NCBI RefSeq assembly: GCF_008329715.1
Contig: NZ_VTSR01000006.1
Coordinates: 248,001-312,000, forward strand
Direction: 5' to 3'
DNA length: 64,000 bases
DNA from: Gimesia chilikensis
GTDB lineage: Bacteria > Planctomycetota > Planctomycetia > Planctomycetales > Planctomycetaceae
The notes below the pieces were generated by a model. The model was not told where the DNA came from. It ran no database searches and was given only the letters and a program-made list of their open reading frames with translations. Below are positions 20,080-28,832 of this stretch, one piece after another (positions within the stretch are counted from its first letter, which is position 1; each line of letters begins with the position of its first letter). The translations under genes and the position numbers were made by a program.

Positions 20080-21273
20080 TCACCAGTTGTATTCAATCCC
20101 GATGCCTGTATTGCCTCCCCAGGAGATGGGAAACATCCGCCAGTTGCGATCCGCCTGCTGTGTGGCGTCGACTGCATTCGTAGCCACCCAGGCCATGTAC
20201 CAGCCCAGGAACGCCTGCGAGGGATAATGGCGATTGTCATTCAGGCGAGATAATGGGGCCAGCGTGGAACCGGCATAATACAGCACTTTGAGCAATGGTC
20301 GATCAGTGACTTTTGCTGCTGCCAGGAAGGGAATGGCTCCCATGAAACTGTGGCCGCTGACACCATTGTTGTCCTGAAAAGGCTTCCACTTCGCATTCGA
20401 GGAGGTCTCTCCCGGGCGTGAAGCACCGGTGATGGACTGCATCGCCAGCATGGGTGGCGTACCGACAATAATCGCTCGAATTGAGCGTTCTCCCCATTCG
20501 CCAGTCGCATTGATCAGCGGCATCTTTTCAAACAACAGTCCGGCTCCCCAGGCAGCAGCAAACAGTGGTAAAGTATAGCGACCATTGCCAAGTTCTTTTT
20601 GCGCATGAAAAGTTTCCAGCCATTCATCGGACGACGCCCCCAGTACGCTGGACTGCAGATGATTCTGAATACCACCGTCCAGCGATGTATTGGCTATAAT
20701 CGCTCCCACCCCAAATCCGCCTGCCAGCCAGACCAGAGACTCTTTCGAGTAGTAGTGCTGATGGTCCTCTTTGATGCGACTCCAGAGTGAAGGTGGGGAA
20801 GTACTAAACTCTTCTTCAAGTGAAGGATTCACACATTCATAATCCCCCTCGATCCCTACCAGCGGATCTTCCTCAAGGAATCCCTGGATTTGAATCCGTG
20901 TGGATTGTTGCGGGTTCTCCTCATTTTCGGTAAGTGAGGTTTTGAGGATATCCTCAGGTCGATGCAGGAGCCGTTTAAAACCAGAATATGGTTCACCACT
21001 GTCAGCTGTCGGACCATTTATATGAGCCAGTCCCTCTACTGCATTTTGCTTTGGGGAGGTGGGAGAATCCATTTCAATGATCCGGCGAAAGCCTGGAGGT
21101 TCCACCAGCCCCATAGCTGATTCCGTATCGACACCGACGACCGTTTCAATGTGTGTTCTTTCCTTCATCATGATACAGCCGGTGGCCTGGCACATCAGCA
21201 GGAGATAACACAGGACCGGGAGCAGTCCGCTGCTGTACCTTGTGCGCAGAATCAGCGTCAAAATTGATTTCAT
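20080..21273 (-). CDS. PAP2-family phosphatase lipoprotein
   Basis: A hydrophobic N-terminus ending CQATGC33 looks like a lipoprotein signal. After a long acidic spacer comes a PAP2 domain: ASRPGE (R286-P287), SGHSFMGA (306-313) and SRLNDNRHYPSQ (342-353). The catalytic His residues would be H308 and H349. The final Asp of the usual SRxxxxxHxxSD motif is Gln here, which may change activity. PAP2 enzymes dephosphorylate lipid phosphates such as undecaprenyl or phosphatidate species. It lies next to the LTA-synthase-like gene on the same strand, so a joint envelope-lipid role is possible (inference). Confidence 0.85.
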   Translation of the reverse strand: MKSILTLILRTRYSSGLLPVLCYLLLMCQATGCIMMKERTHIETVVGVDTESAMGLVEPPGFRRIIEMDSPTSPKQNAVEGLAHINGPTADSGEPYSGFKRLLHRPEDILKTSLTENEENPQQSTRIQIQGFLEEDPLVGIEGDYECVNPSLEEEFSTSPPSLWSRIKEDHQHYYSKESLVWLAGGFGVGAIIANTSLDGGIQNHLQSSVLGASSDEWLETFHAQKELGNGRYTLPLFAAAWGAGLLFEKMPLINATGEWGERSIRAIIVGTPPMLAMQSITGASRPGETSSNAKWKPFQDNNGVSGHSFMGAIPFLAAAKVTDRPLLKVLYYAGSTLAPLSRLNDNRHYPSQAFLGWYMAWVATNAVDATQQADRNWRMFPISWGGNTGIGIEYNW

Positions 21274-21410
21274 AAATCTAAATCAGTCTAACGGGTAGAC
21301 GGTCTAACGAGATGAAGGAGGAGGTGAGCAATTGAGAGAGAGGTTGTGTACGCAGCCAGTCAGCCACGCGTAGTGAGAGAGGTGAACGCCATCCTTATGG
21401 TGAGAATGAA

Positions 21411-21440
21411 ACGGAGTTGTCGCGCTCCTGGCAACTCCGT
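21411..21440 (-). terminator. Possible terminator of the LTA-synthase-like gene
   Basis: 9-bp perfect stem ACGGAGTTG/CAACTCCGT with a 12-base loop, followed on the minus strand by TTCATTCTC. It lies about 95 bases past the stop; the T-run is weak. Confidence 0.5.
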
Positions 21441-21532
21441 CCCTCATCTCACTCTCAACCATAAATGAATAAACTGCTTTTCTGCAAAATGACTTAACCA
21501 TATTTATGAAATCGAGGCTGCAGAATGAACAA

Positions 21533-23608
21533 TTAAATTCGATCGTCTTTTTGAGATCTGGTGACTTTTAAATCAGGAAACCAGCGATCGGAGTAGTACA
21601 ATTCATAAGCAGACTGAAAGAGCGCAATCGCATTGTGGACCATTTCCTGATCCGGAATTTTCCGTTGATCCAGTTGATGGTTGGCCCGATTCAGTTCGAA
21701 TTCTTCTGCTGATTGCCCATAACCAAGTACAACCATCCGATTTTCTGAATCCAGTAGTGCAACATCATGATTGTGCTGCATGATGGCACGACCGTGTGCG
21801 GGTTCTCTCTGGAGTACATCATAGCCAAAGAAAACAGAACGATAGTCACTACCCAAACGTCCCATGATGGTCGGAGCAATATCCAGCGTACACCCCAGCG
21901 TACTGCAGCGTTCCCCCTGCCCCTTCCCATCTGGCTGGATCATCAATACCGGCACACGATAGGAGCTCATCGGAAACAGTTGGCTGCCTGTAACGCGGGC
22001 TCCGTGATCTCCCATCACCACAAAAATCGTATTGTTATAAAATTCGTGGCTCTGCGCTTCCCGGAAAAAGTATCCCAATGCCCAGTCTGCGTATTTCACA
22101 GCATTATTCCGAGTCTGTTCTGTTTCGGGAATGCGTCCCTCAGGATAGGTGTAGGGCCTGTGATTCGATACAGTCAACAGCGTTGCAAAGAACGGCCGAC
22201 CGTTCTCTTGCAGTTTGTCGAGTTCTCCCAGAGCCTTGCGAAACAGATCTTCATCGCTGACCCCCCAGGCGTTGACAAACACAGGATCCTGAAAATCAGA
22301 CTGTTCACGAAAGTGATTGAAACCGTTGGCCTTCATGAAAGACCGGACACCATCAAAGAGTCCCCGCCCCCCGGTCATGAAGAGCCGCTCGTAACCTCGC
22401 TCAGCCAGGACATTCGCGATGGTAAAGACCCGTTCGGAATGATCGCGTTTCAGAATGGATTCGGTCGGAATGGGAGGCATGGAGGTCATCACAGCCTCCA
22501 GTGCCCGTGCCGTCCGGTTACCGGTAGCATAAAAGTTGTCGAACAACACTCCCTGTTTACTCAATTCATCGAAATGTGGAGTTAACCCCCGGTTATCTCC
22601 CAGTACGCCGATGAAGTCGGACCCCAGACTTTCTTCCAGAATGATAACAACATTGTAGTCTTTTTGTGGTTTACCCGTGGCCACCATGCGATCCACGGGA
22701 TTACTTGACCCCGATTTCAAATGGTCGCCGGCCCCCACGATCTGTTCCCGTAAACGCTGATTCACTTCCTGATTTTCGAGTGTCAGGTAGTTTTTGTTGA
22801 AGTCGAAATGGCAGGTCCAGGCGTAATACACGAAACTGTACAGCCCGTTCCACGAGCATTCATTTGCCACACGATCACGACTGACCTGACGGCTCTCTGC
22901 ACTGGTGGATGTCCAGAGCAAAGCAATCGCCGTCAACACGGTGGCAAACAAACCAAGGCGACGACGGAACGGGAGTGGAGTAGAAATCTGTTTTTGAAAA
23001 TGATTTCTCAAAAGAAACCAGCAGCAACCACCGAACAATCCAACGACGGTCAGCAGTTCTATGATCGGGTACGACTCCCAGATGTTACAACAGACTTCAC
23101 GAGGATAGACAATGTATTCAAACGCGATGTAGTTCAATCGCGATTGAAATTCTTCGAAGAAAACAAACTCCGCGATGCAGATAAAAGGCAGAAACAGAAA
23201 GGCGATGATCCAGGTCAGATCGAAGAGACTCTGGTTAATTCGTCCCGAGACACGCCGATTCGGCACGAATGTAAAATGCATCAGCTGGGGAATGATAAAG
23301 CAAAGTGACACAAGCACATCGAATTGCAGTCCCACCAGAAATACAGACAGCCCCTGAAGCAGGGTCAACTTTTGCAGATCTGCATAAGCCACCATCATCG
23401 CAACCCGTAGCGTCAGCAGAAAACTGAGCATGATTAAAAAAATAATAGCCAGGACGGTATATCGTCCGGACCACTCCGCAAACCCCACATACAACCGTTC
23501 GGGCAGGGCTGCTAATCTTCTCACTGGTCCACAGTCAGCCGCCTTCCGCTCCGCATTGGTTTCTGTCAGATTGAGAAACGGCTCGGTTGTATAAATTCCT
23601 TTAGACAT
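21533..23608 (-). CDS. LTA-synthase-like membrane phosphotransferase (sulfatase fold)
   Basis: Architecture equals that of LtaS/MdoB proteins: five N-terminal membrane helices, then a large extracytoplasmic alkaline-phosphatase-fold domain. Active-site marks are VVIILEESLGSDF (metal Glu), TGNRTARALEAVMTS with the nucleophile Thr, NHRPY, and VVMGDHGARV. The donor is probably a phosphoglycerol or phosphoethanolamine lipid; the acceptor is unknown, since Gram-negative-type planctomycetes have no lipoteichoic acid. ATG at 23608 (691 aa) with AAGGA upstream is preferred to a TTG at 23677. Confidence 0.88.
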   Translation of the reverse strand: MSKGIYTTEPFLNLTETNAERKAADCGPVRRLAALPERLYVGFAEWSGRYTVLAIIFLIMLSFLLTLRVAMMVAYADLQKLTLLQGLSVFLVGLQFDVLVSLCFIIPQLMHFTFVPNRRVSGRINQSLFDLTWIIAFLFLPFICIAEFVFFEEFQSRLNYIAFEYIVYPREVCCNIWESYPIIELLTVVGLFGGCCWFLLRNHFQKQISTPLPFRRRLGLFATVLTAIALLWTSTSAESRQVSRDRVANECSWNGLYSFVYYAWTCHFDFNKNYLTLENQEVNQRLREQIVGAGDHLKSGSSNPVDRMVATGKPQKDYNVVIILEESLGSDFIGVLGDNRGLTPHFDELSKQGVLFDNFYATGNRTARALEAVMTSMPPIPTESILKRDHSERVFTIANVLAERGYERLFMTGGRGLFDGVRSFMKANGFNHFREQSDFQDPVFVNAWGVSDEDLFRKALGELDKLQENGRPFFATLLTVSNHRPYTYPEGRIPETEQTRNNAVKYADWALGYFFREAQSHEFYNNTIFVVMGDHGARVTGSQLFPMSSYRVPVLMIQPDGKGQGERCSTLGCTLDIAPTIMGRLGSDYRSVFFGYDVLQREPAHGRAIMQHNHDVALLDSENRMVVLGYGQSAEEFELNRANHQLDQRKIPDQEMVHNAIALFQSAYELYYSDRWFPDLKVTRSQKDDRI

Positions 23609-23709
23609 AGGTCGAAAATCCTTTTCTTCCCGGGCTGATAAGGTCGCCCCATACCCTGTTTCAGTTTCAGACCTCAAATCCGAAACATTTAGTAATTCAG
23701 TTTAAAAAA

Positions 23710-23800
23710 ATACCAGGGGTTGAAATTCACTATACCCACGGGAATCCAGCCGCTTGCAGACGCAACCAGCCATAATCCTATATTTATAGTAGCCTGGTAT
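23710..23800 (-). terminator. Wide inverted repeat after the M56 peptidase gene
   Basis: ATACCAGG and CCTGGTAT are separated by 75 bases and flanked outside by T/A runs; on the minus strand the second arm is followed by TTTTTTAAAC. It may end the M56 transcript before the LTA-synthase-like gene. The large loop makes this uncertain. Confidence 0.3.
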
Positions 23801-23827
23801 AAATTTTTTTGGCGGGTACGTGTATCA

Positions 23828-24973
23828 CTACCGCGTTACATCGGGTGACACATTGTGGCGGGTGCTGTTATGTTGCAGCAGTTCATGCAGTTCCATCCGC
23901 CCGTTGTAAGTCTCGAAGTCATGCACTGAGACGCCGAAGTCATGCAGGGCATCAGCTGACCAGGTTGGCCAGGGAGACCAGTTGGCCCGCGGTGAGGCCA
24001 ACACATCGACGGGGAGCCAGATGAATGCAGTCAGTAAAGTCGCCAGAACGAGACTCACAGAAGCCAGACTTCCGGACAGAGAAATTCGATAATCTGTTTT
24101 GTGATTTTGTGCGATCTGTGTCAGACGACGTGCGCGGCTGGCAATCATACTCTGACCGCGGCCAAACGCCAGAGGCGTATGTGTTTCATCTGGCTGAGTC
24201 GCACCGTATTCAATAATAGTCAGGAGCGTACGCAGGTATTGCGCAATTTCCTGGGGAGTCTGAATCGCAGCCTCGTCACAGGCAAATTCCCGGCACAGTG
24301 CCGATTGCTGTGAAGCCCACCAGACCATGGGATGGAACCAGAAGATGACTTCCACGAGTCTTTGCAGGAAGAGTTGCAGGGGATGTCCGGTCTGCAGATG
24401 CTCCAGTTCGTGCCTGATAATGAAGTTGAATTTCTGAGGTTCGAAATCCAGTAAATACTCAGGAATAATGATATAGGGATAATGCAGCTGAGAGCAGAAG
24501 GGAGAACTCAGACGAGTCGTAGTCAGAAACCGGACCTGCTGTTTCCCGGAAAGCTTAAACTTCTGGGAAAGCTCATCCAGAGCTTCTGCAGAAATATACT
24601 CGCTGATTTCCACCGGCTGGCACGATTTAAGAAAACGGTTGACCTGCCAGGCGCGAAAGAGAAATACCATCAGTGAGAGTACAGTCCCCCCCAGCCAGAT
24701 CCAGAACAAAAATCGTCCCATCTGCATCTCGATACTGAGTAAGGTCGATGCATGATTCGTACTGAGCTGATTCCAGGGGTTTAAAAATCGGGGATGTGGC
24801 AACAGAACCGAAACCAGAATTAACGATAACAGGATACCATAACAGACCGTCCACAACCGGCTTTGTACACGTTCACTCTCAACGAGTCTGCCGAGCCAGT
24901 GGGTGGCGATGATGACAATCGACACCTGCACGGTCAGAGAAACAACCAGTTCCAGAAATTGGGTGGAACTCAT
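23828..24973 (-). CDS. M56 family metallopeptidase (BlaR1/MecR1-like, no sensor domain)
   Basis: Membrane zinc peptidase. Three N-terminal membrane helices precede the HEXXH motif RHELEH (H188, E189, H192), and REFACDEAA (228-236) supplies the third ligand. A last helix (SLASVSLVLATLLTAFIWLPV) is followed by only about 60 residues, so the penicillin-binding sensor domain of BlaR1 is absent. It overlaps the BlaI gene by 4 bases. By analogy it would cleave or inactivate BlaI on receiving an envelope signal; the signal is unknown. Confidence 0.92.
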   Translation of the reverse strand: MSSTQFLELVVSLTVQVSIVIIATHWLGRLVESERVQSRLWTVCYGILLSLILVSVLLPHPRFLNPWNQLSTNHASTLLSIEMQMGRFLFWIWLGGTVLSLMVFLFRAWQVNRFLKSCQPVEISEYISAEALDELSQKFKLSGKQQVRFLTTTRLSSPFCSQLHYPYIIIPEYLLDFEPQKFNFIIRHELEHLQTGHPLQLFLQRLVEVIFWFHPMVWWASQQSALCREFACDEAAIQTPQEIAQYLRTLLTIIEYGATQPDETHTPLAFGRGQSMIASRARRLTQIAQNHKTDYRISLSGSLASVSLVLATLLTAFIWLPVDVLASPRANWSPWPTWSADALHDFGVSVHDFETYNGRMELHELLQHNSTRHNVSPDVTR

Positions 24974-25344
24974 GCGTCTGCCTCCAGTGACTGGATGGCG
25001 AGTTTCAGTTCTTCAATATCAGACTGCGACATCGAATCACCCTCTACCAGACTGAGTACCAGAGATTTTACCGAACCTCCAAACAGCCGATCGGTCAGAT
25101 CAGCTGCCATGCTGCGACTGATCATCTCACGCGATACAGTGGGTTCATACTCGTAGGCACGCCCCTTTTTCTGCTTTCTGACAACGCCCCGCGTCTCATC
25201 GAGAATCTTGAGCGTTGTCATTACCGTCGTGTAAGCCAGGGGACGTTCAAGTGAATCTACCACTTCCTGGACGGTAGCGCGGCCTTTGCGCCAGACAACA
25301 TCCATGACTTCCAGTTCGCATTTTGTCAGATGAGTTTTTGTCAT
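24970..25344 (-). CDS. BlaI/MecI/CopY family repressor
   Basis: A 124-aa winged-helix repressor: LTKCELEVMDVVWRKGRATVQEVVDSLERPLAYTTVMTTLKIL is the DNA-binding domain, and KGRAYEYEPTVSREMISRSMAADLTDRLFGGSVKSLV is the dimerisation region where BlaR1-type proteases cut. ATG at 25344 is chosen because AAGGA is then 9 bases upstream; the ATG at 25353 abuts it. It is translationally coupled to the M56 peptidase. A dyad in the promoter of the upstream DUF1559 gene is its likely operator. Confidence 0.92.
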   Translation of the reverse strand: MTKTHLTKCELEVMDVVWRKGRATVQEVVDSLERPLAYTTVMTTLKILDETRGVVRKQKKGRAYEYEPTVSREMISRSMAADLTDRLFGGSVKSLVLSLVEGDSMSQSDIEELKLAIQSLEADA

Positions 25345-25433
25345 CGCAACCATTCCTTTTCATCGACAGCAGACTTTGGTCAGTATCGACATTCCACTCA
25401 TGGCCAACGGGCCACATAACGTATTTATACAAT

Positions 25434-25463
25434 TCTACTGGCCTGAGCTCTACTGGCCTGAGC
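25434..25463 (-). repeat. Perfect 15-bp tandem duplication across a stop codon
   Basis: The 15-mer TCTACTGGCCTGAGC occurs twice in a row (25434-25448 and 25449-25463). The right copy contains the stop codon of the DUF1559 gene, the left copy repeats it in the same frame. Confidence 0.9.
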
Positions 25464-26373
25464 GGCGTGCCAGTTGTTGGTATGTTTTTGTATCGATGGA
25501 CTCTGAAATAAATCGAACGTGACCGTCGCCGAACAGAAAACTGGTACCGCCCGGATGGCGACTGGAAAATTCACATTCGTCACACAATTTACAATTGGGG
25601 GAAGTCATGTTACTTCCCGTCACCCGACAGGCTGCATCTTCCCCTGCCAGATCGACTCCCAGCCAGGTGGAAGGGACCATCGCCATGGTGCGTTCTCCCA
25701 CAACTGCAGTATTACTTAAGCCCCGCTGCAAATCGCGAAAACGTATCGTCTGAGCATACACTATTGCGCCATCCCCGGGTGGAGGTGGCATCCCGTCGTC
25801 TGCTTCAACTGTACCGTAGACTCCTACATAACTGGCGGTTGGCAGCTCCATAATTGCTGCACCTGCACCACCGGCCGGCTGCTCTTCATACAGGATAAAA
25901 GTTGGATCAAAAATATCAGACGGACAGAGAAAACCGGCAAGGGAAGTCTGCCGGGCCCTAAGATTGAAAGGATGAGCCAGTATCTGATTACGATCAACGA
26001 TTTCATAAACGGCCCGCTGCTCCAGATAAGGCAGCAGTGGAACTGACCAGCCATACAGCGATTTCTGGGTAGACTCGAACTGCCAGCCCGCAGGAAGACA
26101 ACCGGCGGTATCGTGATAACAGTGAATGGCGATTCCGATCTGTTTGAGCTGATTTTTACACTGCAGCTGACGGGCAGCTTCGCGTGCGGAACCAACGGCG
26201 GGCAAAATCAGACTGACGAGTGTGCCTATAATTCCGCAGGTCACCAGCAATTCCAGAACGGTAAATCCAGAGCGAGAACGCGAGTTCGATCTCTGTCGTC
26301 GTACTCTCCCACCACCACAGCTGTGCTGTGAGTCAGGTAAGCCGACACAAAGTCCCGCAGGGCTCTGATGCAT
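25450..26373 (-). CDS. DUF1559 prepilin-like protein upstream of blaI
   Basis: A 307-aa type II pseudopilin-like protein. An unusually long leader (about 35 basic, Arg/Ser-rich residues) precedes the prepilin cleavage site SG^FTVLELLVTCGIIGTLVSLILPAV. Then come REAARQLQCKNQLKQIGIAIHCYHD, FLCPSD, and a C-terminal RHPGGTSFLFGDGHVRFI block. It contains several cysteines (CKLCDECEF) not common in the family. The gene starts with AAGGA 9 bases upstream and is followed by blaI after 105 bases on the same strand, so all three genes probably form one transcript. Confidence 0.9.
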   Translation of the reverse strand: MHQSPAGLCVGLPDSQHSCGGGRVRRQRSNSRSRSGFTVLELLVTCGIIGTLVSLILPAVGSAREAARQLQCKNQLKQIGIAIHCYHDTAGCLPAGWQFESTQKSLYGWSVPLLPYLEQRAVYEIVDRNQILAHPFNLRARQTSLAGFLCPSDIFDPTFILYEEQPAGGAGAAIMELPTASYVGVYGTVEADDGMPPPPGDGAIVYAQTIRFRDLQRGLSNTAVVGERTMAMVPSTWLGVDLAGEDAACRVTGSNMTSPNCKLCDECEFSSRHPGGTSFLFGDGHVRFISESIDTKTYQQLARRSGQ

Positions 26374-26418
26374 GTCTGAAATTCCTTTTTTTACCGATTG
26401 AATCCATTCAGGGAACGT

Positions 26419-26447
26419 TTTGTACTAACACTTTAGTATTATGTCAA
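26419..26447 (-). promoter_or_regulatory. Promoter of the DUF1559-blaI-M56 operon with internal operator-like dyad
   Basis: On the minus strand: perfect -35 TTGACA (26447-26442), 17-base spacer, -10 TACAAA (26424-26419). The perfect dyad TACTAA-CACT-TTAGTA (26423-26438) fills the spacer. BlaI-family operators are short dyads with TAC..GTA-type arms, so this is a candidate BlaI site (inference). Confidence 0.65.
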
Positions 26448-26680
26448 GAGGAACCAGTTGTTCTGAAACGGTGCTTCCGCCCCATCAAAACAGGTTCGGC
26501 CTGTGTCATTCAGTTCACTTTGTTGAAGTCGATTCGCAGGTTCGCTGGAAACGAAACACTATTCACACTTCGCTCACCATTCTTTAACACTCGCCCGATA
26601 GGATGCTCACCAGCATCAGGAAAGGGACTCCGAGCCCTGTTCCTAAAGGTCAGTCAAGACCCATACCGGCACACCCCGCC

Positions 26681-26708
26681 TTGAGAAACTGAAACGCTGC
26701 TCTACATT
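26681..26708 (+). promoter_or_regulatory. Promoter of the plus-strand DUF1559 gene
   Basis: TTGAGA (26681-26686), 16-base spacer, TACATT (26703-26708), about 30 bases before a strong AAGGAGA ribosome site and the ATG at 26743. Confidence 0.5.
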
Positions 26709-26742
26709 CCATACGACTTTCTCACTTTAAGGAGACTGGAAA

Positions 26743-27729
26743 ATGAGGACGTTACGTCCAATTTCTTCCCCCGCTACCGGTACGCGTCAACTACGAACGG
26801 AATCCCGCCGGGGTTTCACCCTGATCGAACTGCTCGTCGTCATCGCCATCATTGCCATTCTGATTGCCCTGCTGTTACCAGCCGTGCAACAGGCCCGCGA
26901 AGCAGCTCGCCGCACACAATGCAAGAATAACCTGAAGCAGATTGGCCTCGCATTCCATAACTTCCATGATGTTTACGATCACCTGCCTACAGGCGCTCGT
27001 GACGGTGCCGGTGCTTCCTATGCCTGCTGTAATGCTACAGAACGTGCCGGCTGGAGTTGGCTGTATCACATCCTGCCTTACATGGAACAGTCCACGATTT
27101 ACGATCTGGGAACCGATGCCGACCCGGTAGGTACCTATCCCCTGGTGGGACGTAAGGGCGTGAAAGCCTACTACTGTCCGAGTCGCCGTAAAGTGACCTC
27201 GTACGGTAGTGGTTATTACCGCAGCGACTACGCCGGCAACGGTGGTCAGCGTGAAGGTGGTATCACCACGACACTCAGTCTCGGCAAACGGGGGGTAGTT
27301 GTCAGAACAGACTCCAAGCAACTCCGGATCAACGACATCAAAGATGGTGCCTCGAATACGATCATGGTCGCAGAAAAAGCACTCAACCCAGATCGCCACG
27401 GTCTGGATGGGGGAGACAACGAGCCCTGGGTCAACGCCGGCTGGGATGAATGTGTCATCCGCCACGGTGCCGGCCGAACCAGCGCCGGAGTCGAATACGG
27501 CCTGACTCCCCTGCCCGACGTGAAAGCGCCGACTGATACGGTTGCCGTCACCGACAAGGGTGGCGTCTCCTGGACCAACTGGCACCCATTCTTCGGTTCC
27601 GCCCATGATGGTGGTATGAATGCCTGTCTGGCCGATGGCTCAGTTCGCCTGATCAGCTACAACATCGACGGCGACATCATGCGACGTATCAGCCTGACCG
27701 ATGACCGGGAACCCCTGGAAAACTTCTAA
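26743..27729 (+). CDS. DUF1559 prepilin-like protein
   Basis: Canonical 328-aa member. The leader ends RRG^[33 protein letters not shown], the prepilin peptidase site and the N-terminal helix of pseudopilins. It continues with [42 protein letters not shown] and [23 protein letters not shown]. Likely exported through a type II or type IV pilus-like machine and surface or periplasm located. AAGGAGA precedes the ATG. It is followed by a terminator and a small lipoprotein gene with its own promoter. Confidence 0.95.
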   Translation: MRTLRPISSPATGTRQLRTESRRGFTLIELLVVIAIIAILIALLLPAVQQAREAARRTQCKNNLKQIGLAFHNFHDVYDHLPTGARDGAGASYACCNATERAGWSWLYHILPYMEQSTIYDLGTDADPVGTYPLVGRKGVKAYYCPSRRKVTSYGSGYYRSDYAGNGGQREGGITTTLSLGKRGVVVRTDSKQLRINDIKDGASNTIMVAEKALNPDRHGLDGGDNEPWVNAGWDECVIRHGAGRTSAGVEYGLTPLPDVKAPTDTVAVTDKGGVSWTNWHPFFGSAHDGGMNACLADGSVRLISYNIDGDIMRRISLTDDREPLENF

Positions 27730-27775
27730 CGCAGCGTTTGAATCGACTGCGTAAAAGCCTGCATCATCGTGAGCG

Positions 27776-27828
27776 CAGGGCATCTGATGGAATCCCCCCC
27801 GGAACCTGATGATGCCCTGTTTATATTT
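27776..27828 (+). terminator. Terminator after the DUF1559 gene
   Basis: 9-bp stem CAGGGCATC/GATGCCCTG with a long loop (26 bases), followed by TTTATATTT. The T-run abuts the -35 of the next promoter. Confidence 0.6.
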
Positions 27829-27855
27829 GCTTAAGTATTCTCGCTCGAATATTTT
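27827..27855 (+). promoter_or_regulatory. Promoter for the 59-aa lipoprotein
   Basis: TTGCTT (27827-27832), 17-base spacer, TATTTT (27850-27855), with start of translation about 37 bases further on. Confidence 0.45.
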
Positions 27856-27892
27856 TTAAAATTTTCACTGTAACACACTCGAGGAACCTGTT

Positions 27893-28072
27893 GTGAAATT
27901 TGCGTCTTGTCTCATTCTGTTTGCTGCCGCCAGCCTGCTTTCCGCTTGTGGATCTGAAGCTCCCATGGACTCCGGAGAAATCACCCCTGATGTGAAATCT
28001 GAAATGGAAAAAGAAAAGCAGGAAGTTTTTGATTCGGAATCAGCGCACCGCGCGGCTCAGGAAAAGAAGTAA
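27893..28072 (+). CDS. Small lipoprotein (59 aa) next to a DUF1559 gene
   Basis: A GTG start with GAGGA 7 bases upstream opens a 59-codon frame. The N-terminus MKFASCLILFAAASLLSAC is a clear lipoprotein signal with lipobox LSAC; the lipidated Cys is residue 19. The mature 41 residues are hydrophilic and highly charged (DVKSEMEKEKQEVFDSES), probably helical, with no known domain. Small lipoproteins commonly accompany DUF1559 genes in planctomycetes. Its TAA directly abuts the stop codon of the converging minus-strand gene with no base between. Confidence 0.8.
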   Translation: MKFASCLILFAAASLLSACGSEAPMDSGEITPDVKSEMEKEKQEVFDSESAHRAAQEKK

Positions 28073-28618
28073 TTACGTTTCCGCTGTTCCCTGTGAGATA
28101 CATTGATCGCAGTAATCAATGAACTCTCTCAGGGTCCAGTTTTCTTCCCAGGCTTGCCTGATTCCTTCTGAGGAAAGATTTGCCTCGAATTCTTTCTGGA
28201 TCTCCAGCCCTACAGTCAGCGGTGTCAGATCATCTAAGGGTCCCCAGAACAGCAAGGGAAAAGGATCCTCTGGATGGAGTGGGGGCGAACCAACCAGAAA
28301 TTTTTCCAACGCTACCGCATCAGAAATGATTTCAGCAATTTTCTGATGACGTGCTGTGCTGAACCAACGAGATCTGTTGGACCAGCCAGCCACCCTGGGG
28401 CGTGCTTCAAGCTGCTCTGTAATCTCGAAAGCGATCGGTTCCAAGACCTCAGAATAATGCTTTTGCCAGCGTAAATATCTGAGTATGAAGACCGGAAACC
28501 AGCCCAGAATGGGAATGCGTTTCAACCTGGCTTCCCAGCTCCCCGGAACAGGTGGGGGCAGCTCAGGAGGTGGCCATACCGAGGGATAAACCAGAGGTTC
28601 ATATTCGACGGCGGTCAC
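28073..28618 (-). CDS. Protein of unknown function, last gene of a three-gene set
   Basis: A 181-aa protein I do not recognise. Proline-rich N-terminus (VWPPPELPPPVPGSWEARLKRIPILGWFPVFILRYLRW) with a moderately hydrophobic stretch that may be membrane-associated, then an acidic helical C-terminal half. The GTG start overlaps the stop of the preceding small membrane protein by 4 bases, so translation is coupled. Confidence 0.7.
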   Translation of the reverse strand: MTAVEYEPLVYPSVWPPPELPPPVPGSWEARLKRIPILGWFPVFILRYLRWQKHYSEVLEPIAFEITEQLEARPRVAGWSNRSRWFSTARHQKIAEIISDAVALEKFLVGSPPLHPEDPFPLLFWGPLDDLTPLTVGLEIQKEFEANLSSEGIRQAWEENWTLREFIDYCDQCISQGTAET

Positions 28619-28818
28619 CCCGTCTGTTCCTCATCTGAGTAAATCACCTGCGCGGCCAGTTGGCTGTTTAACGTTTCGGCAATTAACGCCCCCGAGATCA
28701 GCACCCCACCGGTGAGTAAAACCAACCCGTTGGTGAAGATCCCCAATGCGAGCAGAATGAATCCCCCCAGTAAAATCAGTTTATTGAGCAGACTGTTGTG
28801 CCTGACAACTTTGTTCAT
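28615..28818 (-). CDS. Small two-helix membrane protein
   Basis: A 67-aa protein with two adjacent hydrophobic segments (LLNKLILLGGFILLALGIFTNGLVLLTGGVLISGALIAE), basic N-terminus and acidic tail. ATG at 28818 is used because AAGGA is then 7 bases upstream; the ATG at 28824 abuts it. It lies 14 bases after the TPR gene. Family unknown. Confidence 0.7.
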   Translation of the reverse strand: MNKVVRHNSLLNKLILLGGFILLALGIFTNGLVLLTGGVLISGALIAETLNSQLAAQVIYSDEEQTG

Positions 28819-28832
28819 CGTCATTTCCTTTT

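Larger units (their letters stand above)
26374..26742. other. Divergent promoter region between two DUF1559 genes
   Basis: About 370 bases holding the minus-strand promoter near 26419-26447 and the plus-strand promoter near 26681-26708. The middle part (26460-26670) shows no gene or repeat I can support. Confidence 0.6.

Noticed and set aside
21304-21501. 65-codon minus-strand frame between the PAP2 and LTA-synthase-like genes
   Set aside because: It spans the terminator-like hairpin and has no recognisable features.
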